Shown here piece by piece: positions 11,401 to 24,459 of a stretch of DNA of 64,000 nt. The notes under the pieces were generated by a model that had not been told where the DNA came from, made no database searches, and saw only the letters and a program-made list of their open reading frames with translations. Position 1 is the first letter of the stretch, and the number at the start of each line of letters is the position of its first letter. The position numbers and the translations under genes were made by a program. This stretch comes from Sabellastarte sp. h YS-2021 (Eukaryota; Annelida; Polychaeta; Sabellida; Sabellidae), in contig OZ024927.1 in NCBI GenBank assembly GCA_964017235.1, forward strand, positions 28,353,160 through 28,417,159. The letters run 5' to 3'.

Positions 11401-12490
11401 AAATGTAATAGGTTTGTTTAAAATTCAATGTTATAGATTATGGCCCAAGAAGCTGCAACAGTAATAGGCATGAAAATTCTAATAATAACAGATGGCCATG
11501 TAAAAGACCCTAACCATAACATAATGTGCTCTGGAAATTTTTAAAATTTATTATCACTTTCAACACATTGAAAAGTACATTTATGATGAACAACTTTGTG
11601 ACTGTGGAAACCATATGTAGAGTATATGTAGTTACTCAAAATTTCCTCACTGTAAACAATACACCATTGCTCAGTCCAAAATTTGTAGTGTTTTGAAAAT
11701 GAGTGTATGTACACGCTTGTGACATCTGATGTTCAATTTGCAATAGCAACCTTTTCCAGCTTCTTATGTTCAGTGCTTACAGGTGTCAAGCTGCAATTTT
11801 CAAAGCACGATTTTTGCCAATATTTTTATTTTTTTCTCAAGGACCCCCCCAAAAATTAGATGAAATAAACCATCACAAATAAAAAATGACTCATTTACTA
11901 CAAGTGTTTAGACCTTTGTATTAGGTATGAAAGCTAATTTTGATATTTTAGCGCCAGTTTGGCTTCAAAGGTAGGGATTATATCAAGACAATATTGAGGT
12001 TATGAACAAAGTTTTTGAAGCCTGTATGGGTTTCCCACTATGTGACATGTCAGCGATTTTTGGGTGTAACATCATGCTTGGTATTGCTTGTGGGCATTAT
12101 AGCTGTATAGCAGAGTAATTGCCAATATGCCGTTTCGACTAGCATATTGGTTTCCATCCATTTAAAGGAAAAGGATTCAAAACATCTAAACAAGATTGGT
12201 ATGGAGGATTATTAGGTCAATAGCTAGCTCAGTATCACTTTTGGGAGTCATAAGTTCATGGCTAAGTGAGTAGTATCCATTTAATTTTTTATTCTGAGTA
12301 ACACTTAGTTTTCTGATCACTTTAGAAAAGTAAAGGCGAGATCTTAACCAATTTCAGCATAGATGATTATGAGTTGTAGAGCTTGCTTAGTATTATTTTT
12401 CAGTGATATAGCTCCATAGCTATGTTATTAATAGTTGAGTAAATGTCTTCTCACTTTTGAACTGTTTAAGCTATTGGAGACTAACGGTCA
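11400..12490. other. Intergenic, no gene recognised
   Basis: AT-rich with no recognisable exon. The stretch at 11985-12110 (AACAAAGTTTTTGAAGCCTG and on) resembles 28497-28600 and is therefore a dispersed repeat. Confidence 0.4.
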
Positions 12491-12495
12491 CAGCT

Positions 12496-13680
12496 CATCA
12501 ATCAATCAATCAATCAATCAATCAGTTGTCCATGTGCTTAATCTCCGTATCAACGGATTCTAAGGCACACCATCCAATTCATAAGGCATAAGTCATTAGA
12601 CATGTTCCGAGTCGTTCCCAGAGAGGTCGTCCGGTGTTCGGTAGAAAGAAGCTATGGTGGGAATGATTTCTGAAATAGGTAGGTTTTGAGTCGACTTTTG
12701 AAACTGGAGAGATTTGGAGCACTGCGTATATCATATGGAAGATCATTCCATAACTTAGGGGCATCATATGAAAAACTATTGTTAAAATGGACCTTAGATT
12801 TATGGATGGAAGCACAGTAAGAGGGAACCTGAAGGAACAAATTTTTGGGATTTGAACGTCTTGTATTCACAGCAGATTTGTACAGGTACTTATAAACCAA
12901 AACTAGGGTTTTGAAAATAATACGTTGTCTAATGGGTAGCCAATGAAGTGTCCTAAGGGTGGATGTAATATGAGTGTACTTTGAAGCACCAGTGACAAAC
13001 CGTGCAAGAGCATTTTGAACATATTGGAGCCTTGTAGCATTTCGGGATGACAAACTGCGAAAAAGAGAATTGCAGTAATCCAAACGGCTACTGACCAGAG
13101 CATTTGCAATCACCACTGATGTATCCACAGAAAGAAACCTTCTGATGCGATGAAGGTCCCTGAGGCTAATAAAACAGGATTTGATAACAGAATTTACATG
13201 ATTGGTGAAACAGAACTTTGCGTCAAACAGAACACCTAGATTGCGTACAACATCTGCGGGAGAGAGGCAATTACCCAGGATATTGACAGGAAATGAGTCA
13301 CTGAGCCATTTGTGTCTGTCTTTGGCACCGAAGACTATGAATTCTGTTTTATCAGGATTTAGCTTGAGTTTGTTTTCAGACATCCAGACCTGAATATCAT
13401 TCAAACACGATTTAAGACGGTCAAAAGACTTGAGACTATCATCAGGGGATAAGTGAATGAACAGCCGAGTGTCGTCCGCATAGAAGTGGTAATGGACTCC
13501 GGTATATTTTCTGATGACTTGACCAAGAGGTGTTGTGTAGAGGGAAAACAGAAGAGGACCTAAGACAGAACCTTGGGGGACTCCAAACTTCAATTTGAAC
13601 AAATTCGAAAGACTGGAACCAATCTTGACTGACTGAAAACGATCCTGGAGGTAGGATCTAAACCCATTTTAGTGCCGATC
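12496..13680 (-). mobile_element. CR1/L2-like LINE, 5'-truncated, with (TGAT)n tail
   Basis: On the minus strand an open frame of about 316 codons (13602-12652) covers the C-terminal half of a non-LTR reverse transcriptase. It has GVPQGSVLGPLLFSLY, the catalytic YADD in YHFYADDTRLFI, NKLKLNPDKTEFIVFG, ANALVSSRLDYCNSLFR, LHWLPIRQRI and the terminal APKLWNDLPYDIR and LKTYLF. Upstream reverse-transcriptase blocks and the endonuclease are missing. The 3' end carries a (TGAT)n tail, seen on the plus strand as (ATCA)n at 12497-12524. This frame is far better preserved than the copy at 205-1160, so it is younger. Confidence 0.9.
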
Positions 13681-14607
13681 CAGCAAAACCAAATCTAGAC
13701 GACAAACAGGATAGGATAGGCTCATCTACTTTCTCCCCTATTACATTGTTGTCACTGTTACAAAATCTATCTTTGAAGCTGTAGAAGTAGCTATTTTAAG
13801 TTTAATCAGCTACCAACGTGAGAAATTGGAAAATAACTCAGAAACCATAACAGATCGAGTTAAAGGGTCTTGCAGCAAAGTATGGAAAAATTAGGTTTTC
13901 ACAACTTTTGGCAGCTCCCCTTAAGTTTTGACAGAAATCAAAACTTACAAATATCTTTGAAACTGTAAGAGAGACAGAGAGCAATTTCAGTCAAATTTTG
14001 ACCCACAAGGTAGTGAAAAAGTAATGTTCTAAAATATAGACAAATTTAGTTTTTTTTTGCAATTTTAGGTGTCAATCTCGAATTGCTAATATCTTCAAAC
14101 TGTAGGAGTCAGAAATATTTTTGAGGAGTGGTACATAGCATTTACAAGGACCAACAAAGTGAACTTAAATGTATGACATGTACATTGTAATACTTTACCT
14201 AGATCGTAATATTACCAATGAAAAACGTGTACCATAATGCAACTCTGTTATGGTGCATTAAGGCAGTTTTAGAAACATTTACATTTTGCTTTATGTTATT
14301 TGATGTTTTGTAAGTTGAAAGACAAGGCCAAACGTCAATAACTGTTTTGAGAAACAGGCACAGTAATGGTAATGTGCGTCAGTAACCCGAGACTTAAGCT
14401 TTACGCTGTATCGATATTTGTGCCAACGTAACATTAGACTTTCATAATGAACTCCTGTAAGTTTCCAATTTAAATGTTCAGGTTACTGATGGATACAAAG
14501 ACTTGGAGCAAGTCTAACGTAACCTGGAACTGTACCAGAACTTTTTGTCGGCATTATCAGTGTGGACATTATATTTGATAATGGTCCTTTATGCTATCCT
14601 CTAGCTT
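13681..14607. other. Intergenic, no gene recognised
   Basis: AT-rich sequence. Phrases such as ATCTTTGAAACTGTAAGAG (13950s) and ATCTTCAAACTGTAGGAG (14090s) suggest a decayed repeat of about 130 bp. No exon is supported. Confidence 0.35.
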
Positions 14608-14614
14608 TAGATAT

Positions 14615-15812
14615 TTTTACCCCACAGCCCTTCAGTTGTAGGAAGTTGATACTTACTAGGGACATTGGTTAGGGGTGTAGGTGTGCAATGTCATGGTGTG
14701 ACCTTGATTTGACCTTTGACCTTGCCGTAGACCTTGACCTTTAAAATCTTGTCCGGGCCATATCTCAGAAACTGTATGGTGTAGGAAGTTGATACTTGGT
14801 AGGGACATTGGTGGAAGTTGTAGGTGTGCAGCATCATGGTGTGACCCTGATTTTACCTTTGACCTTGCCGTAGTGACCTTGACCTTTAAAATCTCCAGGC
14901 TATATCTTGGACTTTGTAAGGTGTAGGACGTTGTTACTTGGTAGGGACATTGGTTAGGGGGTGACCGTGATTTTACCTTTGACCTTGCCTTAGTGACCTT
15001 GACCTTTAAAATGTTCAGGCTATATCTCGGACTTGGTAAGGTGTAGGACGTTGATACTTGGTAGGGACATTAGTTAGGGGGTGTAGGTATGCAATGTCAT
15101 GGTGTGACCTTGATTTACAGCTTAAATTTTACAGTTTCATATTATTTTTTAGTTTACTGATTAATGATGTCATCTTGCTATTGAATTGTCTTGTTTTAGT
15201 ACTTTATCTTTACATACATTTTCTTTCTCTTAGATGTTATTTTCTCCACTTAAACATTATTTGGACCTTTATATAATTGACACTACGCTGAAAGTATCCC
15301 GGTCTTTGTACCCCAACCAATGTCCCTACCAAGTATCAACTTCCTACACCTTACAGTTTCCGAGATATAGCCCAGACAAGAGTTTATAGGTCAAGGTCAC
15401 TATGACAAGGTCAAATCAAGGTCACACCGTGACGTTGCACATCTACAACCTCTAACCAATGTCCCTACCAAGTAACAACTTCCTACACTTTACAGTTTCT
15501 GAGATATATCCCAGAAAAGATTTTATAGGTGAAGGTCACTACAGCAAGGTCAAGGTCAAATCAAGGTCACACCATGAAGCTGCACACCTACACCCCCTAA
15601 CCAATGTCCCTACCAAGTATAAACTTCCTACACCTTACGGTATCTGAGATATAGCCTGGACAAGATTTTCAAACTCAAGGTAACTGCAGCAAGGTCAAAG
15701 TTCAAATCAAGGTCGGACCATGACATTGCACACCTACAACCCCTAATTAATACCCATCCGGACACCATGGGTGAAAACAATACCCCGACAGCCCCTAATG
15801 TGGGGTAAAAAC
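14615..15812. mobile_element. Family A hairpin/tandem element, large inverted pair
   Basis: The left arm (14615-15120) starts TACCCCACAGCCC and carries units of about 120-143 bp with TGTAGGAAGTTGATACTTGG and TGACCTTGATTTGACC. The right arm (15310-15812) is the same material in reverse: CCAAGTATCAACTTCCTACA, three units, then CATCCGGACACCATGGGTG and the hairpin end TACCCCGACAGCCCCTAA. The centre (15125-15300) matches the tail of copy 1 at 8600-8755. The whole forms a foldback-like structure of about 1.2 kb without coding sequence. The left arm lacks the C/G-rich segment. Confidence 0.75.
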
Positions 15813-16190
15813 AGATAATTTACAAGTTGTTTGAATATGTGAAATCTCTATTGTCATTTCAATGTGTTCTATTTATTAGTTGTAAGTAATACGTAAGATC
15901 AGAAAGAACTGATCTGCCACACATCATTTTGATGTTTATCAGCAGATTACTAACCCAGATCAGAATCAATCATCCGCCCCTGGAAACTTGACTGAATATG
16001 CTGAAATATTGTGTATCACAATAAAAAAAATTTTTTTAGTTTACAACTATAAACTGGAGTTAAGCTCATACTTATGTTTTTGAAACAAACTCAATCCTTT
16101 TGAACTTTTCTTTCAAACAGGTGCAAAGTTAAAGGCAATTGTTTTATCAGTACATATACAACACTTAACACATACATTTCAAAATAAAAA

Positions 16191-19100
16191 CTATCTCTTT
16201 AATTTTTTCACCACATTTGAACCTATGTCTTTTATTTTAGTCATCCACCTAGTCAGAGCACTGAGGTGTAATTTATTCTTCAAATGTTCTGGATAGCTTC
16301 GTATTTTGTCTCTGAACGTGGGTCTTTGCCAGACTCCCCTTCTTTTCTTTTCTGCCCTGACTTCAGCTTTGACCAGTCTCTCTATTACTGAGCTATTCCT
16401 CCAGTAATCCCCCATGTCTGATTCCAGACTCACTAAAGCCAGTCCTTGTTCTATCAGGTAATGGTTCAAACACTGTCTACGTATCCAGCCCTTTAGAAGA
16501 AAAGAAAACAACATGAACATACAGTTAGACTGGCCTGTAATGATGACCATTGAGAAAGAAATGTACTAAAAAGCCTTTGAAGGTAGATCAGTTTTAAGGA
16601 AAAAACCTCTTTCTTTAGTACTTTTACCAGGTAATGATTTTTAAACTGCCTCTTTCGTGTATTGCTACATGTGCACAGATTGTGGATATGACCTGTGGGT
16701 GCAGTTTGTGGTTAAAACATACCATTCCCAAAGCATTACCAGGAGTATGTTCATGTGTGTGGCTTGCATATGTGGCTTGCTTTAATTTCCAAGTTGTGAC
16801 CAAATTTTCACGAGTTAAAGTTATTGCATGCAAGATACAGCATATATTTTTGTAAATATTTCCTATTTTGTGTCTCCGTATCCAAATTTTCATCTCATTC
16901 AATTGTAGACGATGGTGGAAAAATTATTGAGGTCAGACAAAAAATAAGGGAGTTATGGACATTGAAAGAAATATATTCTTAATAGTATGTCAATTTAGTG
17001 ACCGTAAAATATTTAAATCTAATGCTGACTGCACCGGCAAGATGTATCTGTAACTGTGCACCTGAATCTGTACACTTATTCAGCTATAAATATTTCTACA
17101 AAGTTATGCATGACCACCAATGAGAAACAACAAAAACATTGTCACCAAGGAGTCTATCTTTTAATAGAAACTTCAAAATCTCCAGTTCCTGGCAGTGGAT
17201 GAAAATGTTTTAATTCATAAATTAGAAATTATAAAGTGATACTTCACCACCGCTGCACTAGCAGATCCAAAGGTGGGGGTTCAGGGGTTCGAACCTCCCA
17301 CCCCCCGAAAAATGTTAGGGGTTCGACGTTGTACCAAAAGCTACAGACAGATTTAAAAGGTGAACGTCCCGCACTGGACTGCACATGCCATGGATAGGTG
17401 AACCCTCCCTTATTATATCCCCAGACGAAAGTCGGGGATATATTGGATTCAGGTCCGTCGCGCCGCCGCCGCCGCCGTAGAAATTTCCTTGTGGACGCGA
17501 TAACTCAAAAACAAATCAATATTTTTTTTTCAAACTTGGTACACATGTTAAGGGTGCCCAAAGGAAGATCCCTATTTTAAGGTGACCTTAAACTCCCAGT
17601 AAAAAAGAACTTATGGCCACCTTAAGGTCAGAAATTGGACTTTTGGCCACTTAGAGCCCTGTAGGTCACAAACTATGATGCTCAGCTGGCTGAAATTTTA
17701 CCTGACAACACATTAATATGTTCCTAGTACATGTGCCGAAAATCACGACTTTAAGTTGAGGAGAAAATTGTGTTTGAGGCCCATAAATACCCCCACTTAG
17801 GGATTTTTTGCTATACTTTTCACATATTTTGCCCTATAATTTGGAAGTGGTAATTCTGATAAGTCTCAAACTGCGCTAGGTATAACTTTGATATGTAATC
17901 CTTGTCTGTAGAAAAGTTTAGGGCTGTACGTTTACCCAACGGGGTCGACTTAAGGTCTCAAAAGTGCCCACAGAGACCCAATTTATGCACTTTTTGCCAC
18001 TTTCAAGCACTGTAGCTTTCAAACTATGTCTCTCATCTAAGTTAAATATCATCTGGGAATATATCTATGTGTTTTCTTATATGTGCCCCAACATTTAGGC
18101 CTTTAATAGACAGTTAACCTGTGTATCAGGACCATAAACACCCACCCGAGTGACCCTTATAAGACATTTTTCACATCTTTTTCCCTGTAACTTGGAAATG
18201 GTAAGTCTGAGAAGTTTCAAACTGTATTAGATATATATTCTGTGTGTAATCTTAGTATGTAACAGATTTTAACTCTGAAACTTTAATTTTGAAGGTCAAA
18301 TTGAGGTCTCTAAAAGGCTCCCAAAGACCCAATATTTGGACTTTTTGCTACTTTTAAGCCCTGTGACTGTCAAACTATGTGATTGATAGAGCTCAAATCC
18401 TATCTGGGAAGATATTAGTATGTTATTTTTACATGTGCCAAAAATTAAGGCTTTAAGAAGACATTTAACCTGTGTATGAGGACCATAAATCCCCACCCGA
18501 GTGACCATTTTTAGACATTTTTCACATATTTTTCCCTGTAACTTGGAAATGGTAAGTCTAAGAAGTTTCAAACTGTATTAGATGTATATTCTATGTGTAA
18601 TCTTAGTATGTGACAAATTTTAAGTCTGAAGCTTTAATTTGAAGGCCACATTTAGGTCTCTAGAAGGCCCCATAAAGACCCAGTATTTGGACTTTTTGTC
18701 AATTTTAAGGCCTGTGACTGTTAAACTATGTGACTGATAGAGCTGAAATCTCATCTGGGAATACATTATTATGTTCTTTTTACATGTGCCAAAAATCAAG
18801 GCTTCAAGTAGACATTTAACCTGTGTATGAGGACCTTAAACACCCACCTGAAATGGAAATGCTTAGTGTGACAAGTCTTAAACTGTATTATATATAATTT
18901 TTGTTTGTTATGTATGTCCCCCAAAAAGTTTCAGATCTGTAGTTTAATTGCTAAGGTCTCTTAAACAATTGTAAAATGCCCACAGAAACCCAATTTATGG
19001 ACATTATGCCACTTTAAAGCCCAGTAACTGTCAAACTACGTGGGTTATAGAGCTGAAATCTTTGAATTTTTAAAAGGAAATGCCTGTCTATTTCAATTTT

Positions 19101-22037
19101 GAATATGGCTATCTTAGTCTTTTAAGAACTTATTTTTGTGTGTTATACCTCTGCTTGCTGAGTTTTTAACTTTTTAAAATGAAACCGGTTAAACATATTC
19201 AAGTAGACAAAATGGACACTTTAAGTGAGCTTTAAGTCCCAATATTAATGAAATTATATCCTTATGTAGTAAAACTAGGGGATTTTTAACCCTCAACTAG
19301 CCCAGTTTTATTCAACTTGCCTCAGTTAATTTTGACACAGCTCCTACAGTTATGAACTAATTTCAGTTGATAATCACATACTTAAAATTCTCAATTCTTT
19401 TTGTATTTGAGTACCCCTTTTATATAGATTGTTTGTTTACCATTTATGCTGTAGCACTCCATCTCTTTGTAGTCCCAACCCACATCCCCCACCCGGATTC
19501 CCCCCACCCACCTCTGGGACCTCCAGCTATATTGAGTGACACTAAATAAACAAAGGTATTTAATGATATCAGATGAGAAACAAAGAACTCAATGGGGTTG
19601 CAGATCTTGTGTAATAGTGAGAGAGGTGTGGAGAAGGGGAGAGGGGTGGGGGTGGGAGGTGGTGGGCTTCATTACATATAACACAAAGGGGAGTCAGAAC
19701 TGAGATTGTGTCACATATTTAGGTTGCATATATATGGACCACATATATAGGTATAGAGGAAATGAATAACTGAAAACAATTTGCAAATTCTAAAAATAAT
19801 ATAATAAAATAATAAGATAAATAATTTTTTTTTAAATAATATTTTATTTGTGAACAAATATAGAAACAGATATGCGCTTTTGGGATTATGAATTTTAGAA
19901 TGGACATTGAATCATCAATCATTTAAATACTTTTGAAGGAAGATTGAAAAGTATGATGAGTTGAGTTAAAAATAATATTTTATTTGTCAACAAATATAGA
20001 AACAGATATGCTCTTTTGGGATTATTATTTTAGAATGGACATTCAATCATCAATCATTTAAATACTTTGAAAATAGGTTTAGAGTTATCATTGCAGGAAG
20101 ATTGAAAATATAATTTGAGTTATGTATTCGGCGTCTGGGGATACACCATCTTCCTTGGGAAGATATAAACAGAGTAGATTGATGTGCTGAAGTTCATATA
20201 ATAATGGGTAATTATGTTTTAAAAAATTCCCGATCAAAACCTGTGGCGTGAGTGATGACCTATCTGGGGATATGTTGGCGCCGAGTTGGCCCAATCTAGT
20301 TTAAAGATGGATCCGCCCCATGGACCAGTAGTTGCTTTGTGGTGAAATATTCCAATCCTATCAAACATTTGGTTATAAAAAGTATTGATTTTGTTTTCAT
20401 ATGAAATTTTGAAAATCACAAAGTTCATTATAAGAATTTATCTACGTTAACTTTTATTCTTTGTTGTTAAATTTTCTTTGCTAATAACTTTACTTAGAAG
20501 TAATAGCTGCAAAGTGAAGGACTATCGTGTGTCTTTCCTTGGACAATGTACAGTTTAACGATTCTCCAAATTTTGATGACGTGACAAATATATCAATGGC
20601 TTGCCAATATAAGAAAATACAAGGACAAAATAATAATGCATACCATCTTGAAGTAGACCATACAATCTAAGTCAAGGTCATTTCTGGCTCTAAGAATGTC
20701 ACAACGAACAAGTTTGTTTGTGACATTGTTTTGCAGCCAGCTCACTGATTGGTCAGTGTGTTCTACTCCTGCTAAATGTATTGTCAGCAAATCTGTAAAA
20801 ATAGAAAGCCTTCTTATTGACTGAACAAAGTGATATTTTTCTGGATTTTTTTTCTTTTTTTTTTGTAACTTAAGAATATTTTTTATTTAACAACTGCAGA
20901 AGCTTTAAACGATTGGGTCTATTGGCCTACTTCCAATTACGTTAAATTGTACTTTTATATCCCACATTGTGGGAGCAATTTTTCCATTCATGTACTGTAT
21001 GATGCCTTTTGGAAGATGAAGGATAACCAAAAAGTCTTGTACACACAACACCATATTGCAATTATTTAAGAGAAGTGCCAGATGCAATGGCTAAATAAGT
21101 TGTTCAGGTGTTGTAACAGGTTTTCCAGGTGGTAAATGTTTAATTTGAAGAAAAAAAAATTGAGAAGGCCTAGTAAAACATTGAATATAAAGATTTCATG
21201 TAACAAAAAAAGAAGTTATGCAAACTATTTGAAGGGTGCTACAGGGTGCTTCAGCATCTACATTATTACATAAATTTAGAGTTGGAATCTAGAGAAACAA
21301 CACAGATCAGTGATATACATGTTGATAGGGTGATCCAAAGGTGCAATAAAACAAAGATGACTGCATCATAATGAAATTTGCAGAAACATTGAGATTTTCA
21401 CTGTGATCTAGACTGGGTCATGTAAACAGGTAGGAAAACAGTCCAACTTTGTACAATACTTGAAATTTAAACACATTGGTACCTGTTTGCTCTTTTGGTT
21501 GACTGAACTGAAGTAAAGGGACATGTTCACAGTACAAGCGCCCACCAGAATCACATCTCTTTGCAATAAAATTCACTCGAATCCCACGGCGAATGAACTC
21601 CTGTGGGATATCTTTTACAGAATGAAATTTTGCTGTCTAAAAATACAAACAAGGACATAAAAGACCAAATACTCTATCAACAGTGCAATTTTGGAAACTT
21701 GAAAACAATACATTGTGAAATCCTTCAAAACTCACTAGCCATAAATAATGCCACTAACTGGAGGTCACTCATCATAAAACTGAACATAACTAAACAGAAT
21801 TATTCTGGTTTAACATTGTATGCAGTTTTTAAATGTGAGATCTATCTATTTTACAAGTAGCAAATTCGTGACAGTAGAGATTACATTACACGCTCAAATA
21901 TCTCCACTTATTGAAGACAAAGTTTAAAATACCACATAATTTTTAAAACACTTGAAAACAGAGATTCAATTACTTACAATGTGAATACTCCTTCCTATGA
22001 TGACCAGTCCCACAAAACCAAGGCCATATGAAATGTA
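16191..22037 (-). CDS. C3orf33-like protein, four visible exons, 5' incomplete
   Basis: Minus-strand exons in order: 22037-21978, 21636-21483, 20792-20644 and 16490-16191 (TAG). All have AG acceptors and GT donors, and phases close (0, 1, 0), giving 220 residues. Exon 1 seen here is one hydrophobic segment (GLGFVGLVIIGRSIHI), a likely membrane anchor. Exon 2 encodes HSVKDIPQEFIRRGIRV, matching the family block with DIP.EFIRR. Exon 3 encodes LLTIHLAGVEHTDQSVSWLQ, and exon 4 encodes LIEQGLALVSLES and KKRRGVWQRP, consistent with the SNase-like OB fold reported for this family. Human C3orf33 has been linked to mitochondrial inner-membrane organisation; I recall this and it is not shown here. The N-terminal exon was not found. 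The last intron (4.15 kb) contains the 351-bp repeat element. Confidence 0.85.
17250..17400. repeat. Short repeat-rich segment in the last C3orf33 intron
   Basis: GGGGTTCGA occurs twice (17285-17330) near CCACCGCTGCACTAGCAGAT, resembling the B-box part of a decayed tRNA-SINE. No intact element can be drawn. Confidence 0.3.
17411..19080 (+). mobile_element. Hairpin plus 351-bp tandem-repeat element
   Basis: It begins with a hairpin at 17416-17440 (TATCCCC-A-GAC, loop GAAA, GTC-GGGGATA). A CpG-rich (GCC)n stretch at 17457-17476 and GATAACTCAAAAACAAATC follow. Tandem units of about 351 bp come next, marked by GCCCTGTGACTGTCAAACTA-type words at 17655, 18007, 18358, 18710 and 19019 (spacing 352, 351, 352, 309). 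Units contain GACATTTTTCACATATTTTT and AACTTGGAAATGGTAAGTCT. There is no coding capacity. Confidence 0.8.
19833..20070. repeat. Tandem duplication, period 136 bp, two copies
   Basis: ATTTTATTTG occurs at 19841 and 19977. The following sequence (CAAATATAGAAACAGATATG, then TTTTGGGATTAT and AATCATCAATCATTTAAATA) is repeated with few differences. The second copy lacks a few bases. Confidence 0.85.
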
Positions 22038-22039
22038 CT

Positions 22040-24455
22040 GCAATTACATACATACTTAGTTACACTGGTTAGCAATATTGGCAAAACACGAAAAAAAATC
22101 TATTAAGGCAAAAAATTTCTGGAATAACTTAAATCCCATAATTTTGTATTGCACAACAAACTTTGCTTTGTTTAATGGTAGATGTTTTTTTTTTCTTCGA
22201 GGATTAACAAGCATGTTTGATTTATTCCATCTAATCTGGTTGACAAGGCTCGTGTCATGAAATCCCTTCATGTCACATTGAAAAAAGCAAATACAAATGA
22301 GATGTAATCTCCGGATCTTCTACTTGTATAGAAAATTTATTTCCATCGGGCTAATGGGGAAACTATTAAGTATTATCAGTACAGATGTACATCAAATACT
22401 GTGGCTCACACAATACCTGCCCTCGGAACCAGTGTGAGAAATTCGTTGCAAAGTAGTGGTGGCCCGATAGGGCCACAAGGTTCTGAAGTTCAGTGGCCCC
22501 TATTAAAACTTGATGGCCAAAACTTTTTAAAAACTAATTAACATTTTTTTTTCTAACAAACTGTCTTTTTAATTTATTAAAAGTGACAAGTCAAAAGATA
22601 CAAAAGTGATTTTTGTAAATTTCTTCATTTAACTTCAAGCTTGAATACAAATTATACAAGATGCACTCAGAGAGAGCAAAACGCTTGACTCCATGTGACC
22701 AGTCTCTCAAGTGATATAAAGTATTGTAAAGAAAACAATAAAAGAAAACCAAACATGTAAATTAATTTTTGAAGAAATATCAAGTAGAAAGCTAAAGTCA
22801 TTAAAAATGCATTTAAATGGGACCCCTGAAAACTCATGATTATTTTTGAAATGCCTTCCTTTTGTGACACAAAAAATATATAACATAAAAACCAACACCA
22901 CTTTTGTGCACACTACTCCAAAGAAAAATGTCTCACTAAAATTTTGTATGATTTAGATTTTTATTAACTTTAGATAATTTTTTGTAGAACTAAAAAAATA
23001 AACTAGCAATATATTTTATGTTTTTACTTTTTTTTAACTGTCAAACATTGCACTAATTGAAAATTTAAAGAAACTGTTACTTGAAAAAGTAAATCATACA
23101 AATTAATCTGCTTGTTTTTTGGATTGATGTGTATTCCATTATGTCCTCATGCATAACAGTTAAGTATTGTTTTTTTTGTCATGATAGATGGGCATCTTTA
23201 CTTTTTTTTCATTTAACTTTGACAACTTTTCACCCGTAACTAAGGGCCTAGGAATATGAAACAAGAACTTAATATATTGGCATGTATTATGTTTGAGTAA
23301 ATGAATAGTTTTTCTGCATAAGTTGTGTTGCTTGTGTGTTGTGTTAAGGATTATATTCTCATATGAAGTGACAAAGCTCAGTATCATCTGAAATATGAAG
23401 AAAAATTTTGTGCCAGTCTATACATATTACATACATACATAGGATTTTGTTTCTCACACAAAGTGGAGTTGTGGGGGGAGAGAGAGAGAGACTGAATGTT
23501 GGGGAAAAAATCAATAGTTCACATTGGGTGGATTAGATTGGGTCGTTTTCTATCCCAAAACACAAAGGATTTCTTTAGTAGAATAAGAAAAATAGAAATA
23601 AAATTGTTTTGATGCAAATGATAAGAAATATCTCTGTTTCCAGAAATAGTAGGAATGCCAATGTAATAAAAAGTAACATTTATTACATGGCAAGGGCTAC
23701 ATAATGCACATGTAAAAGTTCAGGAGTCAGTGGTATTTGTTTAGTCTTAAATAACACCTATAGAGATAACAAAAGTGAAATTTATGTTTTGGAATGAACA
23801 TTTCCCTCTTACACAGCAGTTGCATCATTACTAGAAAAAAACTGACAGCATTTAGTGTAAATAACAAATTTAACTACAGGATAACCAGCTTCCAAAAATA
23901 ACCAGTTCCCCAATCTAACCTCCCTGCTGTCTTCTCTGAAATTTCATACACCAGTCACTGCTTAGCTTTAACATGATAGGGGGGGAGGTATGTTGGCCTG
24001 TGTGTGAAAGACACAACAGAGAAACAGTGTCAGCTAATTAAGGGTGAACTCAATCTGGAATATGTAAAACAATTCATAATTAAAGACTTAGCCATGGGGA
24101 AAGAAAACCAATTTTAAAAAAAATGACAGCACACTGGATTGTATTACCACATGAGGCATGTTGTAGTCAATGTGGTGGCCCATTGGGGCTCATGAAAGTC
24201 AAGTTGTGGTGGCCCTAACTTAACAAGAGGAGAGTGCCCGTGAACGGGCACTGTGTCAGCTGACTGAATGTTTTTGATTTGTGATGGTGATAATGAGAGG
24301 AAAGCATAATTATCAGGGAAAGGGCTGTACAGAAATACAGTAAATGGCAACTGAACAGCATGTTCGAAAGATATTCCGAAGCTGACAGAAGAAAAGGACA
24401 AAAAAGTTGTGCCCTGCAAATGGTATTATGAAATAAAGTAACAAGGTAATTGTTT
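22040..24455. other. No gene recognised upstream of the visible C3orf33 exons
   Basis: AT-rich sequence with a short (GA)n run at 23478-23492. The related segments at 22455-22503 and 24170-24225 (GTGGTGGCCC and GGGGCTCATG words) look like a dispersed repeat. A first exon for the minus-strand gene could lie here, but I could not define one. Confidence 0.4.
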
Positions 24456-24459
24456 AAGT

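Noticed and set aside
24144-24419. 91-codon minus-strand frame
   Set aside because: No family resemblance or splice context; part overlaps a dispersed GTGGTGGCCC repeat.
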